Shown: positions 45,173 through 57,005, counted from the first letter of the stretch. The stretch is DNA of 64,000 nucleotides from Sporothrix humicola (GCA_021396245.1 WNYE01000007.1:496001-560000), one strand, 5' to 3'. The notes: a model not told the origin generated them from the sequence alone. Numbers and translations: made by a program.

Positions 45173-46227
45173 GCAAGGCTGGCACATCATAACGACATTT
45201 TCTTTTTCTTGTTTATCATCTACTTTCATTTCATTTTCTTTGCGTCAAACATCTACCCTTGCATTTCAACCCCAACTTTTCATGAGCCTTTCCCATTTTC
45301 TTTTGTCATCTATGGCTGGTTGATTTTTTGGTGATTTTGGTCACATATTTTGACAAAGTTCTCTTTTGTTTTTACTCGTTTACCCCCTAGACAAAGGCAA
45401 TAACCTTTCAGTCAAAGCTTCACGCACAAAATCGTACTTGCATTTTTCCTTTTTGTTTACTTTTTACCAGGCGGGTTTTTGCCCTTTCTCTCAGACTATC
45501 TGCATGAATAGAACTGCATACATAGAGAGACTGTTATTTTTGGTGGCAATACAATCGATTTTCAAACTTGAAAGATACTGCAGCTGTCCTTGAACATGCC
45601 TTTGATTTATGTATCCCTGACAACAGAATAATTGTGTGATGAGTGATAGTTTTGATATTGTGTAAAAAGGTGTAAACAAAAAAAATGTCGTTTAGTAGTT
45701 TCGCTTGGTTTGGTTTGATTTGATTTGATTCGTTTTGATGTTCCATTTTTGTCATTCTTATTTTAAAGATTATTTTAGTATAGCTTTATTTTATTTATTT
45801 TAAAAAATATACAAATAAATCATATAAATCACATTAAAAATAAAAATAATGATTAGAAAACAATTAATGTTTTTCTTTATTTATCTAGTGAGTAGTTGGT
45901 TTGTGAAGCAAGCTGAAATGCAAGTCAGATGTCGCCGACGCTCGCGACTCGCTGATGCTTGGCTCGGCATGTAAATGCGGGAGATGTTCGATGAAAAAAA
46001 TTGACCAAAAAACCAAAAAAAGGACAAACAACATGATAGGTCCGACGCTGATATATATCCCACCTAAGCCATACCGTTTCCCTATCCATTCCTCCCCTTG
46101 GTAACCGATGTTCCTCCATTTTTAAAAGATAAAGGGATAGCAAGCGCAGACAAAAAACCAAAACGTATTCCCAATGGTGGGCAAACAAGCAAAATCGAGA
46201 GACCAAAAAACACTCTACCACAGCAGG
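45173..46227. other. Convergent intergenic region with an AT-rich core
   Basis: 3' UTRs of the PH-domain gene and the FHA kinase gene. Between about 45755 and 45885 the sequence is almost purely A/T (TTTATTTATTTT, AAATAAATCATATAAATCAC). No gene is present. Confidence 0.7.
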
Positions 46228-49200
46228 CTACTGTCTGGCCAGTCTTCCCCTAGGAGTCTGAGACGGAGCTGCCGACGGAGTGGGCGTAATGCTACTGCTG
46301 CCGCTGTTGAGCTTGCCACTTGAGCCTTCGTCGCCGCCGTTGGCGGCCAAATTGCTCGATGTCGACACGAGCACAGGCGGAGCACTGACGGGCGATGCTG
46401 CGAGACGGGGCCGCTGGACGCGGATCTGCAGTCCGCCGCCACCGGCATTTCCCAAAATCTCGGCGCGGTGCTGCTCAAACTCAATCGACCGCAGACGCTC
46501 CTGGTCGATACGGGCCTTGCGCTCGGCGGTGTCACGTTCGGCATCTGCAAAACGTCTCTTCTGGAGGGCGTCGTGAACGACGTAGCGCTCGGCACGCGAG
46601 CAGGCCTCGTCGAGGCGGCGACTGGTGGCCTCGTCGACGAGGCTCACAGCCGAAGGACGCGGCTTGGCGGAGCCACCCCAGTTGCACCGGAACAGCAGCT
46701 CATTGCGCAACGGTTTGCTTGCAGAGTTGTCGCCCATATTATGCCAGATTATAACAGAATCACCATCGTACAGGGGCGTCCAGTGGCGTGACGGGCTTTG
46801 TGGGTTTCCCGATTCCGAAGAGCCGATCGGCGTGCCGTTGACAATGATTCCGTTGCGGGCCTTGGTCGAAATGTAAAAGTGATACCGGTTGGCCGAATCA
46901 GATGAGGACTCCATACGCTTAAAAGGCTGCAGATCTTCCCACGGCTCTGATCCAGCTCCACCATTCACGTCACTCCGCCACAACAGGAGTTTGAAGGCAT
47001 ATTTGGGCACCTTGAGTTCGGTCTTGGGTAAGAACACGAGCGTATTGTCGGGATGGCGACCCCATGACGTGATGGACCTCGTGATGGGAACAGAGATGTT
47101 TGGGATGAAAGACAGAGCCGTAGAGGTGAAATGAGCCACCGGAGGATCTTGGTTCGACACGACGGGCACAATAATCTGTGCCTGTGGCATCTGCTGGCTC
47201 GAGAGTGATTGTGGTGACGCCGATGGTTCGTGGGGGGGCGTAATGACCTGCTGAAGACCAGCGGCCGGGCTGCTGGACGGCATGATGTTCTCTTTCTGGT
47301 CGCTAGTGTCTTCCTGGGCCCCGACGCTTGCGCTACTGGGCAGAGCTGTGTCGGAAATGTGAGATGTCGACCGAGACCGTGAGCGTGGTTCTGATTCAGA
47401 CCGTGTGCCTGCGGCTGCCAAGATCGACGGTGGGAAATGCTTCATGGCCAGTTTCCAGAGACGGGTCGGGCCCGGCCGGAACTCCTCGCCCCGGGCCTCC
47501 GCGGCTTCTTCGAAGGCGTTGAACTGGAGCTGGGTCATTTCAGGATACTCCAAGTGCCAAGTGGAAGGGTCGTTGTGGGCCCAGTACACGGACTTGTGAA
47601 CCGGAAGGTCAATCTGGCGACCGCCCTTTGTGTGCTTGATCGGCTTGATGGCTGCATAGAGGGCGGCGTCTTCGTCGTCTTCGTCATCTGAGTGGATAGA
47701 GGCCCTCTCGCTGTTGACACCGGTGTTTGTGCCGGTGGCAACAAGGTTCGGGTCAGAAGCAGATTCCATGTGCACGTCCGACTTGAGCCGCTTGATAGTA
47801 GGCTTGTCTGTGGGCCGTGCCGCATCGCCGCCAGCAACACTCATCTCAAACTCGTCGCTGGTGTCGGGCGCCGGTTTGCGCTTGCTGCTCGTAAAGTCGG
47901 TAATGGAGTGCTTGAAGTTGGATGCGGCGACTGACTTCATGTTAAGATTGCCCAGGATAGACTCAGCGCCGCCCAGGCTCTGAGAGGCCACGTCGAAAGT
48001 GAGGTTGTTGAGCTCGTCCACGGAGTGGCTTTGCTGGAAATGATTCGACTGAGATAGAGCTGCAGGGACATGCGCACTTCCATTAGAACCGCCACCGCTA
48101 CCAGCACCCGTACCACTGATTGTGTTACCAGGAGCAGAGCCGCCATTGGACGCCGACCTCGGCTGAGACCATTGCTGTCCAGGCTGCAATGGCTGCTGCT
48201 GCTGCTGCTGTTGCCAAGCACGTGGTGTCAAGAAAGTTCCGTCCGGATCTGAGCTGTCGCCGGAGTCGTGGGAGCAGCCTTGAGGATCGATGACGGATTC
48301 TCCTAAATCAGAGAGCGGCAGATTCAGGCGGTCTTCAGGAATGACACCCGAGCTGCCAATGGCACTGACGTTGACTTCGCCAAACAGGCGCTGCTGCTTC
48401 TGCGACTGAGTGTTGTGGTTAGGCTGCAGGGCGCGGATGGTAGCCGCATCGCCTACTTGGTGGCCGCCATCTTGTGAGCCAAGTATTCCGTCCATACCAT
48501 CAAGGATCTCGTGGATCTGGCTTTCACTGCGCAGTTCATCGTCGTCAAGAATCTCGTCATCGCTAAGATCGTCATAACCGTCGAGGCGCGTGTCTGGTAA
48601 TGGGTCCATACCGGCGCCGTCGTCGAGACTGAGCTGCGATGCGCTCTGTTCTAGAGACTCGGCTGAAACATCCCCGGTACCAACCAGCCATGGGTGTCTC
48701 TGCAAAGCCTCAACAGTGGCGCGGTTTTCGGGGCGGTTTCTAAGCATAAGGGACAGGAAATGAATGCAAGCTGGCGAAGCGCCCACAGCATGGAGCGGTT
48801 CAACATCGAGCGGTCGGGACATGATCCAGGCAAGAAGTTCGATGTAGGTGGTGCCCTGTTTGACAGGGAATGGCGGACGCCCTGTGAGGCAGTAGAAAAG
48901 CACACCGCCAAGCGACCAGATATCAACGGCGTGGTCGTACCGCTGACCAGGAACTCGGCTCTTCTTACGCGGCCGGTTGGTGCGGTTGCCGTTCTCGTCA
49001 AACTCAGTAAACTCGCCGTATACTTCGGGTGCGCAGTACAAAAGTGTACCGCAGAACGTCTGCAAGAATGTCTGTTCATTGTCGACCATTTTAGACAGAC
49101 CAAAATCGGTGAGCTTGACGTTGAAAGGGTTGAGCGAGTCGATCAGAATGTTGTCGGGCTTGACGTCACGGTGAGTAATATTTTTGCGGTGTAGGTAGCC

Positions 49201-50574
49201 GAGAGCATCGATGAGCTGAATGGCCATCTCTCTCACGGCATCCTCTGACAGACTTCCACGTTTCGTAATCAGACTGCCGAGATCGCCCAAAGGCACGTAG
49301 TCCATGATGATGATGAAGAGCCTATCGTCATGATCAAAATGCTCAATATAACGAACAACGTTGGGCTGGGCAGTCAGTATCAGACGGAACGTAAAGCAAA
49401 GATAAACAAAGGCGGCCACTTACATGCTGAATTTTCTGCATAATCTTCATCTCGTTTTCGACCTTCTGGTCGAGCACGCCATTCTTGACAAAGCGGCGCT
49501 TGTCGAGCTCCTTGGCAGCATAGGGCTTGCCGTCAAACTTGGAGGTCACCTTGTGCACTGTGGCAAAAGCGCCCTTACCGATCTGGCCGACACGGTTATA
49601 TGTGCTGGAGCCGTTCCATTCGCGCGTCAAGGTCTCTGTGGGGGTGTTCTCGAACCGCGGTGGGGGCCGGCGGGGAGCTGGTCCGGGTCCTGGGCCGGGT
49701 CCGATCTGGGGAGGAGCTGCAAAGAGGTTAACAATTCCGGCGGGGCCTGCACCAATAACGTGTTCTGGTTGTGGTTGTGTCGTACCATTTCCGGTCTCAT
49801 CGGCATCAGCCTGCATGGCGATGCGCTCGAGGTAGGCGTGGAGGTTCCGCTGGTAGGCAGTCTCGTACTGGCCCTCGCGGCGGGGCACGCGGACGAGAAA
49901 GACAAGATCGTGGGCGTCGTTTTGGAGCAAGATGGAGACTTTGGTACCGCTGTTAAGGGTCCGCTTGTTAGACATCCCTGGGCGGCGGGCCTTGAGCAAC
50001 ACCTCGTCGACAGCGGTTCCGTTAGTAGACTGGTCCTGCAGCATGAGCACGCCGTGTTCGTTGATGAATATTCGGAAGTGGATGTTGCTAAGGCGCCTCA
50101 GGGTATCGTTGTTAAAGCAGATATCGCATCGATTCGCATTACGGCCAAAGGTGAAGCCTTGCAACGGGTCCTTGACCTGGGCGGAGAGGCGCAAGACAAA
50201 GGCCGGCCCTGATCCGGGGCCGGCCGTAGACATGCCAAAATTTACGGCATGGTCGTCGTATGTGTAGTCGACATCGACGTTCTGGGCCTCCTCGTGGCCG
50301 ATAACATAAGGAGAACCCTCGCGGGCGAGGCGGGCGGCTTCGTTGCGGGCATTGCTGGAGAAGGGGAAGAGGAGGCAGATAATGTCGGCAATGTCCTCGT
50401 CGGTGAAGCCCGAGTTCTGCTTGCCCACCCGGCGTGGATCTATGACGTTCTGGGTGGCTGTAAAAGGTCAGTATGGCAAGCATTATATATGAAAGAGGGA
50501 GCCCATGGAACCCATGGAGCCCATAGGAAGCATGGCATACCTGGCTGCGTGGGCTGGGACATCTCGCCGTCCAT
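46228..50574 (-). CDS. CHK2/Rad53-type checkpoint kinase with two FHA domains
   Basis: Three exons on the minus strand: 50574-50541, 50457-49424 and 49365-46228, giving 1401 aa. FHA1 is at about 105-195 with FGRNANRCDI, the phosphothreonine-binding RRLSNIHFRI and QSTNGT. The kinase domain starts near 300: glycine loop GKGAFATV (305-312), lysine in AAKE (K327), HRDVKPDN (D423), DFG (443-445), CGTLLYCAPE and DIWSLGGVLFYCLTGRPPF. A second FHA-like domain lies at about 1110-1240 (SWGRHPDNTLVFLP, YHFYISTKARNGIIVNGTPI, DGDSVIIWHN), followed by a charged coiled segment (RYVVHDALQKRRFADAERD). FHA-kinase-FHA is the yeast Rad53 arrangement, acting in DNA-damage and replication checkpoints. The linker between kinase and FHA2 is about 500 residues of disordered sequence, making this protein far longer than Rad53 (821 aa). 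The start is the first ATG after an upstream stop, and the tiny exon 1 joins as G|CC. Confidence 0.9.
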
Positions 50575-52276
50575 TTGGTCTGCAGCCTGCCTTTGCGGCA
50601 GGGCGGCGGCGAGGGAGACGGCTTGCTCTGGTGTTTTGTTTTCCTCCTAGAACCTAGAATTGTTCTACGGGCGGCGCTTGTGCCTGGCTAGCAACGGCAG
50701 CTTCCCAGGCGGCCCCGGCGACCGAAGACTACAGCCTTGCCCATGCAAGACAGACGGGGAGCTGCGGGGAGTCCTGTTGCTGCGGTCGACGTGGTTGATC
50801 GTGCTGTCGCTGTTCAGGGTGGTCGTTGATGTTTTCGCCAAAAACTGATAAATGCGGGTTTGGATTGTTGACTTTTTTTGTGCCTGGAAAGCTAGGGACG
50901 AAGAGCCGCAAAAAGGGAGCTCGGCACAGGCCGACGCTTTTGATGTTCGGTCGAGTTGTTTGGATCGGTCGAGGAATGGAGAGGGAGAGGCGGAAAAGGG
51001 GCGGGGTGGTCGAGAAGAGTCGAGGTGTGGGAATGCAAGGGAGAGAAAAAAGTCGGGATTGAGGTCGAGGAAAAAGAATTGTCGAGGATTTGACCTCTCT
51101 GGTGAAGATGAGTGGCTGTCGAGGACCGTTGGACTCGAGGAGGGAAAGAGCGGACAAGGCCTTCTGAATTTTGGGGAAGGAGCGCAGGGAAAAGCTCGTT
51201 GGACAGGCAATTGCAGGGCAAGATGCACTTCAAGAACAGCGGGGCAACCGCCAACCAACAATTTCAACGGAAAGAACGGTGGACATGCGCCTGCCTCGTG
51301 GGAGAACTTTTACAATTAGGAAAGAATATTTAAGACAGAAAGAGCACTTGACAGGCTCGTGTTGCACGGAGCGTGCTGCAAGGTGCACACGGAAGGTACA
51401 GAGCGACAGGAGAACGTCGTAAATAAAAAAGGGACGAGGGGCGGAGGGAGGGTGTGGTTGCGGTTTCCTTGGGTGGCCTCGCGATCCCCGCTCTCTTGGG
51501 GGACACCATCTTGCGGTCAGGAAGGCACAGAACAGAGTACGACAACTGGCTGCCGATGCACCATAGGGCTAGCGCGAGTTTTTGATTTTTACGGGGATTT
51601 GCAAGCGGACGAAGCTATTCTGACGTAAGTACGGTAGTGTCCTGTATTCCCGACTTTCGGGTGGTCATTGGATCGTCTTAGTGTGACGGCCTGTTACTGG
51701 CAGATCAGCCGTGGTGGGTGCACCTGCCTTTGATAGACAGGTGGACGTGGCACCTGCTTAAATATCGAGGAAAGTGCACAGTAGATTTGATCCCGCGTGG
51801 TTGCCTATTTAGATGTGTTTGGATGCATGCGTCCAGCGTGTCGGTGCCCAGTAAAGGAAGGGGCCTTGTTTGGCCTATTACTGCCCGACTTTGTTGACTA
51901 TATTTGCTGTGTTGCAGCCCTGGCTCTTATCACAAATTCCGGGGAACCTTCGATGGGCTTCCGATGGTGGGCACGAGACACGCAGGAACACCGTTTCGGG
52001 CGCCTTTTGACAAGAAGAAAACGATGGAAGTTATTGGTATCTGAAATCTGAAAATTTGTGCGAGACTCAGTTCAGGCGCTTTTGTCTCATGACGTCCACA
52101 GCCTCGAATATGATCACATGCCACAACACATGACGTCGCCTTTTTAGGGGATCTTGATGGAAACTGATGTTTTGATGTTTTGAGATTAAAAGACAAGTTC
52201 GCTGGTATCAAATTCTAATGCATATTTTTACAGGAATCCAGTTGTGGCCATAACCAACACAGGTCGCAGTACACAG
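50575..52276. other. Promoter/leader of the FHA kinase gene and 3' flank of UTP23
   Basis: About 50830-51300 is purine-rich on the plus strand, marking the leader of the minus-strand kinase gene. The rest, to 52276, has no coding signal that I trust. Confidence 0.6.
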
Positions 52277-53241
52277 CTATTCCTCTGCTGCAACTGCTGC
52301 TGCCGGTGCACTGTCTGCTGCCGGCGTCTTGTGTTTCCGTATCCGCTTCTTTTTTGGTGCGCCGTCGTCGGATGTCTTGGGTTTTGAAGCCGCCGCTCCT
52401 CCGCCTGGCGGTGCTGCCTTCTTCTTCTTTTTCACCGACAACGGGTTGGGTCCCTTGACGCCAAATGCCTTCTTTTTCTTCTTCTTCTCCTCGACTGGCG
52501 CATTCTTTTGTGATTTGTCGTCGCCGTCCTCGCTCTCATCATTATCGTCGTCTCCACCCTCACCGTCTTCACCCTCATCATCCCGCTTCCGCTTTTCGCC
52601 TGCTGTCGTCGAGGTCGTCGTCTTGGCCTTGCGCAGCTCCGCCCGGAACTTGGCCCGCTCGGCGCTCGCGCCCACCTGCGCCGTCATCTCCGACATGGGC
52701 TCCATGATCATGACGCTGCGGTTGATGTAGATCAGCGGCACGCCCGAGACGGTGCGCATGTAGCGGCGGACGCTCTGATCCTGCGTGGCGACCACATAGC
52801 GGTGCTTGTTCTCGCCGCGGCCGTCTTTGTCGACGACGGAGGTCAGGCAGTCGAGGGCCGACAGGGCTTCTTCAAAGTCTTCTGGGCGGTGGCCGCAGCG
52901 GCGGCGCTCAAAGGTCTTTGCGAGGTCGATGGCGCGGTTGATGCCGGGTTCTTTGGGCATCGAGTAGAGGTGGCGGATGCAGCACTGGGTGATCATGATC
53001 TTGACTTTGCCGTGGAGGGTGCGCTCGAGGCCGGCCTGGAGGTCCATCGTAAAGCGTTCGGCATCGCGCACGAGGTCGCCGTCGACTGGATGAGGAAGTG
53101 TTAGCATGTGAAGTTGGGAGAGGCTGAAAAAAGTGAGATCAAAAGGGCCTTACCCAGAACCTGGTAGGGCTCGCGGAAGCCATGGTGCAGCTGGTACTGC
53201 TGAATCAGCTTCTTGTACTGCTTTGACCGTTTCGCGCGCAT
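52277..53241 (-). CDS. UTP23: rRNA-processing protein UTP23 (PIN-like, zinc-binding)
   Basis: Two exons on the minus strand: 53241-53154 and 53085-52277, giving 298 aa. The N-terminus MRAKRSKQYKKLIQQYQLHH followed by GFREPYQVLVDG is the diagnostic opening of UTP23. A degenerate PIN domain spans about 27-165 (LVRDAERF, VKIMITQCC, NKHRYVVATQD, YMRTVSGVPLIYI). The zinc-finger residues of UTP23 are present (C64/C65, H68, then RRCGH with C93 and H95). UTP23 is a component of the small-subunit processome needed for early 18S maturation and snR30 release in yeast, acting in the nucleolus. Unlike FCF1 it is regarded as catalytically inactive. The C-terminal 110 residues are acidic then Lys-rich (EEKKKKKKAFGVKGPNPLSV, KKKRIRKHK), typical nucleolar tails. 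The intron sits within a conserved VLV codon (G|TC). Confidence 0.93.
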
Positions 53242-54611
53242 CGTGGCGGTATTTGAGGAGGGAGGGAGAGTATCGAGGGACAGAAGTTGAAAAGTCGCGG
53301 CAGAAGACCAGGAAAAGGTAGAAAAGGCAGTCTGTCAAGGCACGCTCGCGAGGCTCCTGCACTTTTTCTGCGATAAGAGAAAAAAACCTTATCGGGCTTT
53401 TGTCTCTGCTTGGGAGAGACCCACTTTTCTGACCAACAGCCATCACCGCCCTAAAGTGGGTTCGTCAAACGTTCCAACAGGCGTTGACGAGGCGCTATTT
53501 CGGGGCCGATCTGTGCCTGTGGCTGCTGTTGGTTCTTCGAATCAGACCAAAATCTCACTTTTCTGGCATGCATGCTTGGCCTGTTCTTTTTGTCCGTTTT
53601 GCCTTTTTTGTCTTTTTTGTTTGTGACCTGTCTGCCTTTCTCCTGAGTTTTTCCATCTCTTTGGTGGTCTTTTCTGCTTGTGTGCCGCTCCTGCCCTGTA
53701 AAAACGCCAATGTTCTTGCCCATGCTCTATTATTACGACTGCCGTGCAACCTCTTTCCTTTTTTGTGGCACTCTCGCACAATCCCATTGCCTTGGAATTG
53801 CGATTGCCAAAAGCTGCATCTCCCGCTATGCAAAGAAAGATCGACCAGCCGACCGAACGGCGGACGGTCGCTCCTTCCTCGGACGACGCAGGCACACCAT
53901 CCTTTCCGTACAATTGCAAACCGTAGAACCAGAAAACAGAAACCAGGAAACAGAAAAACGCCCATTTCAAGTCTGGCCAGGGCCTGGAACTTTTGTCGAG
54001 TGGTCGCCTATTGGACGCTAGGAGTCACTTGCCGCCTGCTCTCTCCAGCGAGATGGGGGGGCGGATTTCGAGTCTAATTAGTGGGTTTCTGATGTTGCAG
54101 GTGTAAGAAGTAAGAAAGTAAGAAACAAATGGTGCAGGTGAAGTAAGGTAGGTAGGGCCGGTAAGGCGTCGGTCGTTCTTACCTCTTCGTTCTTTTTACT
54201 CGTGGTTTTTACCTCTTTCTCCCCTTGCGAAATCTCACACATGCTCGTTCGCTCTTTCTTATCGCTGCCACACAGCCCACTGCACCTTCCCCTCAAAAAG
54301 CTTGTCTTGGCTCCCAGGCTATGCTATGCCAGGCAGTATTAATACATACTATTGCTGGGTAGCCTCAGACTACAGACCTCCTCTTTCCTCACCCTGGTCG
54401 ACCTCCTAGGCTCTTTCCCTAGGCCAATGTTCAAATACAAAGTTCACCCGGCGCCGCCTTCCTAGTCTGCCGGCCATTGGATTTTGGACACTCGACACGA
54501 TGCACCCGATGAATGCAACCTAGATCCTTCTCTTGGTTTTGCTTTTTTTTTTTTTTGGACATCGACACCAACACCAGCATTTCAACCCCAGACGTCCAGC
54601 CCCCTGTCGCC
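53242..54611. other. Divergent promoter, UTP23 / Zn2Cys6 gene
   Basis: 1.37 kb without a supported gene. T/C-rich sequence at about 53570-53660 and a 14-nt T run near 54543-54556 precede the transcription factor start. Confidence 0.6.
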
Positions 54612-57005
54612 ATGCCGCGAAAAACAACAGGCTGCTGGACGTGCCGCGCGCGCAAGAAAAAGTGCGATGACGGGCGGCCGTCGTGTGCCGCCTGCACAAT
54701 GCGGGCCATCACATGCTATGGCTACGACGCCAAGCCGGCGTGGATGGACGGCGCCGACGAGGAGAAGAACATGCTGCTGACGATGAAGCAGCGGGCCAAG
54801 GAGAGCTACAGCCAGCGGCGGCGGGCACGCGCCATGCGCAGCGCGCGGCAGGGCTCTATAACGACGTCGACAGCTTCGCCGGGCGGCATCCGGAGCGATT
54901 TTGGCGAGAGCCCGACGACGGCGACGGCAGCACGCAGCGACACGGGCAGCCGGGACATTCAGGACCAGCCGCAGGCTCAGCAGCCCGACGGCCCGCAGTT
55001 TGACATGCGGTCGGCCGACCAGTCGTCTCCCAACGATGACTCGACTCACAGTCATCAGAATCACCAACACCATCAAAACCACCAGAACCACTCCAGCCAT
55101 CGTGACTTTCTCAACCACCCCGGTCACCACGGACTTTACAGCGGCCACCATGGCCACCCAGGACCAATGGAGCCCCACGCATCCTACACAGCCCACCCGG
55201 CTTACCCATCTCACGCAGCACATATTCCCCATTCCAATTCGCATTCACATTCTCTGCCGCACACGTCACACCCATCACAGGGCTTCTACGATCCTCGCCA
55301 TTACCAGGATGCACCATTGCCGCCGCTGTCTCACCGGCCGCGGTCCCAGTCGCCTTCGCTTCTTCCTCCGCCACAGCGAATGGCTGCGGGAGGCACGAGC
55401 GTCACGAACACCGACAGCGGCCATTCACACACTCTTGCTGGCTCCGTCTCTGGCCCAAGCACGGGCCCAGCTGCTTCAACTGCAGCACGCTCGGGCTCGG
55501 ATTTCCCGTACAGCGAGGGCGAGCTATCATTACTCATGTACTACTTTGACCACGTGTTCCCGCGGCTGTGTCCCTTTTTCAAGTACTCGGCGGGCGACAA
55601 GGGCCGCGGCTGGCTGCTGAGTCTGTTTCTGCGCACAAAGCCGCTGTGTGCGGCGGCGATCTGTATCAGCGCGTGCGACCAGGCACAGTTTAAGCTGGGC
55701 CCGCTCAGCGACATCCCGCTGGGGACGAACCACGATTTGGAGATGCAGCACATTGACATTCTGGCGGACCTGCGGGCGCATCTGGCGCAGCTTTCGCAGC
55801 AGACGGGGGCGGGGCGCATGGCCGTTGCGGTCGAAGCCCTCGCCTGCGTGATGCATTTGATATTATTTGAGGTGCGTCGTATTACTAATACTCTGAAATA
55901 TGTTTTCTTACTAACTTTTCAGCTCTGGATTCCTCGACACGGCGAACCCAACGACTGGGTCGTGCACTTGGACGCAGCGGCGGCACTGTTGTCGTCTGTC
56001 GACACGAGCATCGCCAATGGCAGCACGACGTCGTCGGACTCGCCCATGTCCATGTCCATGTCGATGAGCATGTCGACACCATCTGATATTAGTAGAAGCG
56101 GCGGAGGAGGAGCCAGCAATAACAATAACAATAACGCAGAGGCACGCGACGACCCGGCCATCCAAGAGTTTTTCCCCGTCTCGTTTCTGTCCGACTGCGA
56201 GGCCTCTGCCTTCAACTTCTTTCTGACGCAGTACACATACTGCTTTGTGGCGTCGGCGGTCGGCCACGAACTAACGCCGCAGTCGGTCGAGTCGATCCAG
56301 CGCACACATTCCATCTTCCACCGGAACCAGACCAAGATCCGCGATATGTTTGGGCTTGAGGACTGGGTGCTGACGACGATGCTGGACGTGGCCGTCCTGA
56401 AAGCGTGGAAACAGCGCGAGCGCAGCGCGGGCACGCTTAGTCTGCGCGAGCTGACGCGCCGCGCCGATGTGCTGGAGGCGCGCATCAGCGAGGGGATTGC
56501 GCGCATGGCAGCGACGGACACGGCGGCGGCGCTCGCAGAGCTGGCCAGCCCGGTGCCGTCGACTGTAACCGTGGGCGGCCCCCGCGCAGCCCGGCCGTCC
56601 CGCGACGAAAAGTCCTACATGGTGACGTCGACGTACCTGCATGCCACCCTTTTATTTCTACACATTGTTGTCTCCGGATTTTACCCAAACCTGCCCGAGA
56701 TTCGACGGGCCGTCCTCCAGACGCTCGAGGCGCTCGAGTTTATGCGGACCAACTGCGACCAGAACATCCCGTCGTGGCCATTTTGCGTGGCCGGGTGCCT
56801 GGCGCTCGAGTCCGAGTACCCCCGGTTCCAGGCGCTGTCGCCGGCGCCGCAAGTGGACCAGCACCCGCTGGTGCTGACCAAGTGGACGCTGAGCATTATC
56901 GAGCGGTGCTGGCAGATGCGGGCGGCGCAGCCGAACAAGGGGGAGGAGACGGTGGACTGGGTGACGGCGATGAACGACCTGGGCACGCGGCTGCTTCTCT
57001 TGTAG
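54612..57005 (+). CDS. Zn2Cys6 transcription factor with fungal-specific regulatory domain
   Basis: Two exons: 54612-55871 and 55923-57005, giving 780 aa. The N-terminal binuclear cluster is complete: C8-x2-C11-x6-C18-x6-C25-x2-C28-x6-C35 (GCWTCRARKKKC ... SCAACTMRAITC), with a basic stretch after it (QRRRARAMRSAR). Residues 143-230 or so are remarkably His-rich (for example HQNHQHHQNHQNH). The rest resembles the fungal_trans_2 (PF11951) regulatory domain: LSLLMYYFDHVFPRLCPFF, AICISACDQ, LACVMHLILFELW, GEPNDWVVHLDAA, and IRRAVLQTLEALEFMR. The start is placed at MPRKTTGCW because the cluster begins at residue 8. An earlier in-frame alternative codon upstream reads non-motif sequence. The 51-nt intron is in frame and free of stops. 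The 3' end is only 151 bp from the convergent amidase gene. Confidence 0.88.
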   Translation: MPRKTTGCWTCRARKKKCDDGRPSCAACTMRAITCYGYDAKPAWMDGADEEKNMLLTMKQRAKESYSQRRRARAMRSARQGSITTSTASPGGIRSDFGESPTTATAARSDTGSRDIQDQPQAQQPDGPQFDMRSADQSSPNDDSTHSHQNHQHHQNHQNHSSHRDFLNHPGHHGLYSGHHGHPGPMEPHASYTAHPAYPSHAAHIPHSNSHSHSLPHTSHPSQGFYDPRHYQDAPLPPLSHRPRSQSPSLLPPPQRMAAGGTSVTNTDSGHSHTLAGSVSGPSTGPAASTAARSGSDFPYSEGELSLLMYYFDHVFPRLCPFFKYSAGDKGRGWLLSLFLRTKPLCAAAICISACDQAQFKLGPLSDIPLGTNHDLEMQHIDILADLRAHLAQLSQQTGAGRMAVAVEALACVMHLILFEVRRITNTLKYVFLLTFQLWIPRHGEPNDWVVHLDAAAALLSSVDTSIANGSTTSSDSPMSMSMSMSMSTPSDISRSGGGGASNNNNNNAEARDDPAIQEFFPVSFLSDCEASAFNFFLTQYTYCFVASAVGHELTPQSVESIQRTHSIFHRNQTKIRDMFGLEDWVLTTMLDVAVLKAWKQRERSAGTLSLRELTRRADVLEARISEGIARMAATDTAAALAELASPVPSTVTVGGPRAARPSRDEKSYMVTSTYLHATLLFLHIVVSGFYPNLPEIRRAVLQTLEALEFMRTNCDQNIPSWPFCVAGCLALESEYPRFQALSPAPQVDQHPLVLTKWTLSIIERCWQMRAAQPNKGEETVDWVTAMNDLGTRLLLL
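55872..55922 (+). other. 51-nt stop-free in-frame intron of the Zn2Cys6 gene
   Basis: Donor GTGCGT, branch TTACTAAC and acceptor TTTTCAG. The length is divisible by three and has no stop, so retention would insert 17 residues between LILFE and LWIPRHG. The spliced form restores the continuous helix expected for this domain. Confidence 0.75.

Noticed and set aside
54513..54611. 33-residue N-terminal extension of the Zn2Cys6 factor
   Set aside because: It would translate a poly-T tract into a Phe run with no conserved motif; MPRKTTGCW at 54612 is the normal position for the zinc cluster.
55140..55300. His-rich coding repeats read as a possible tandem repeat array
   Set aside because: Spacing is irregular and codons vary; this is protein low complexity, not a DNA repeat or CRISPR-like array.
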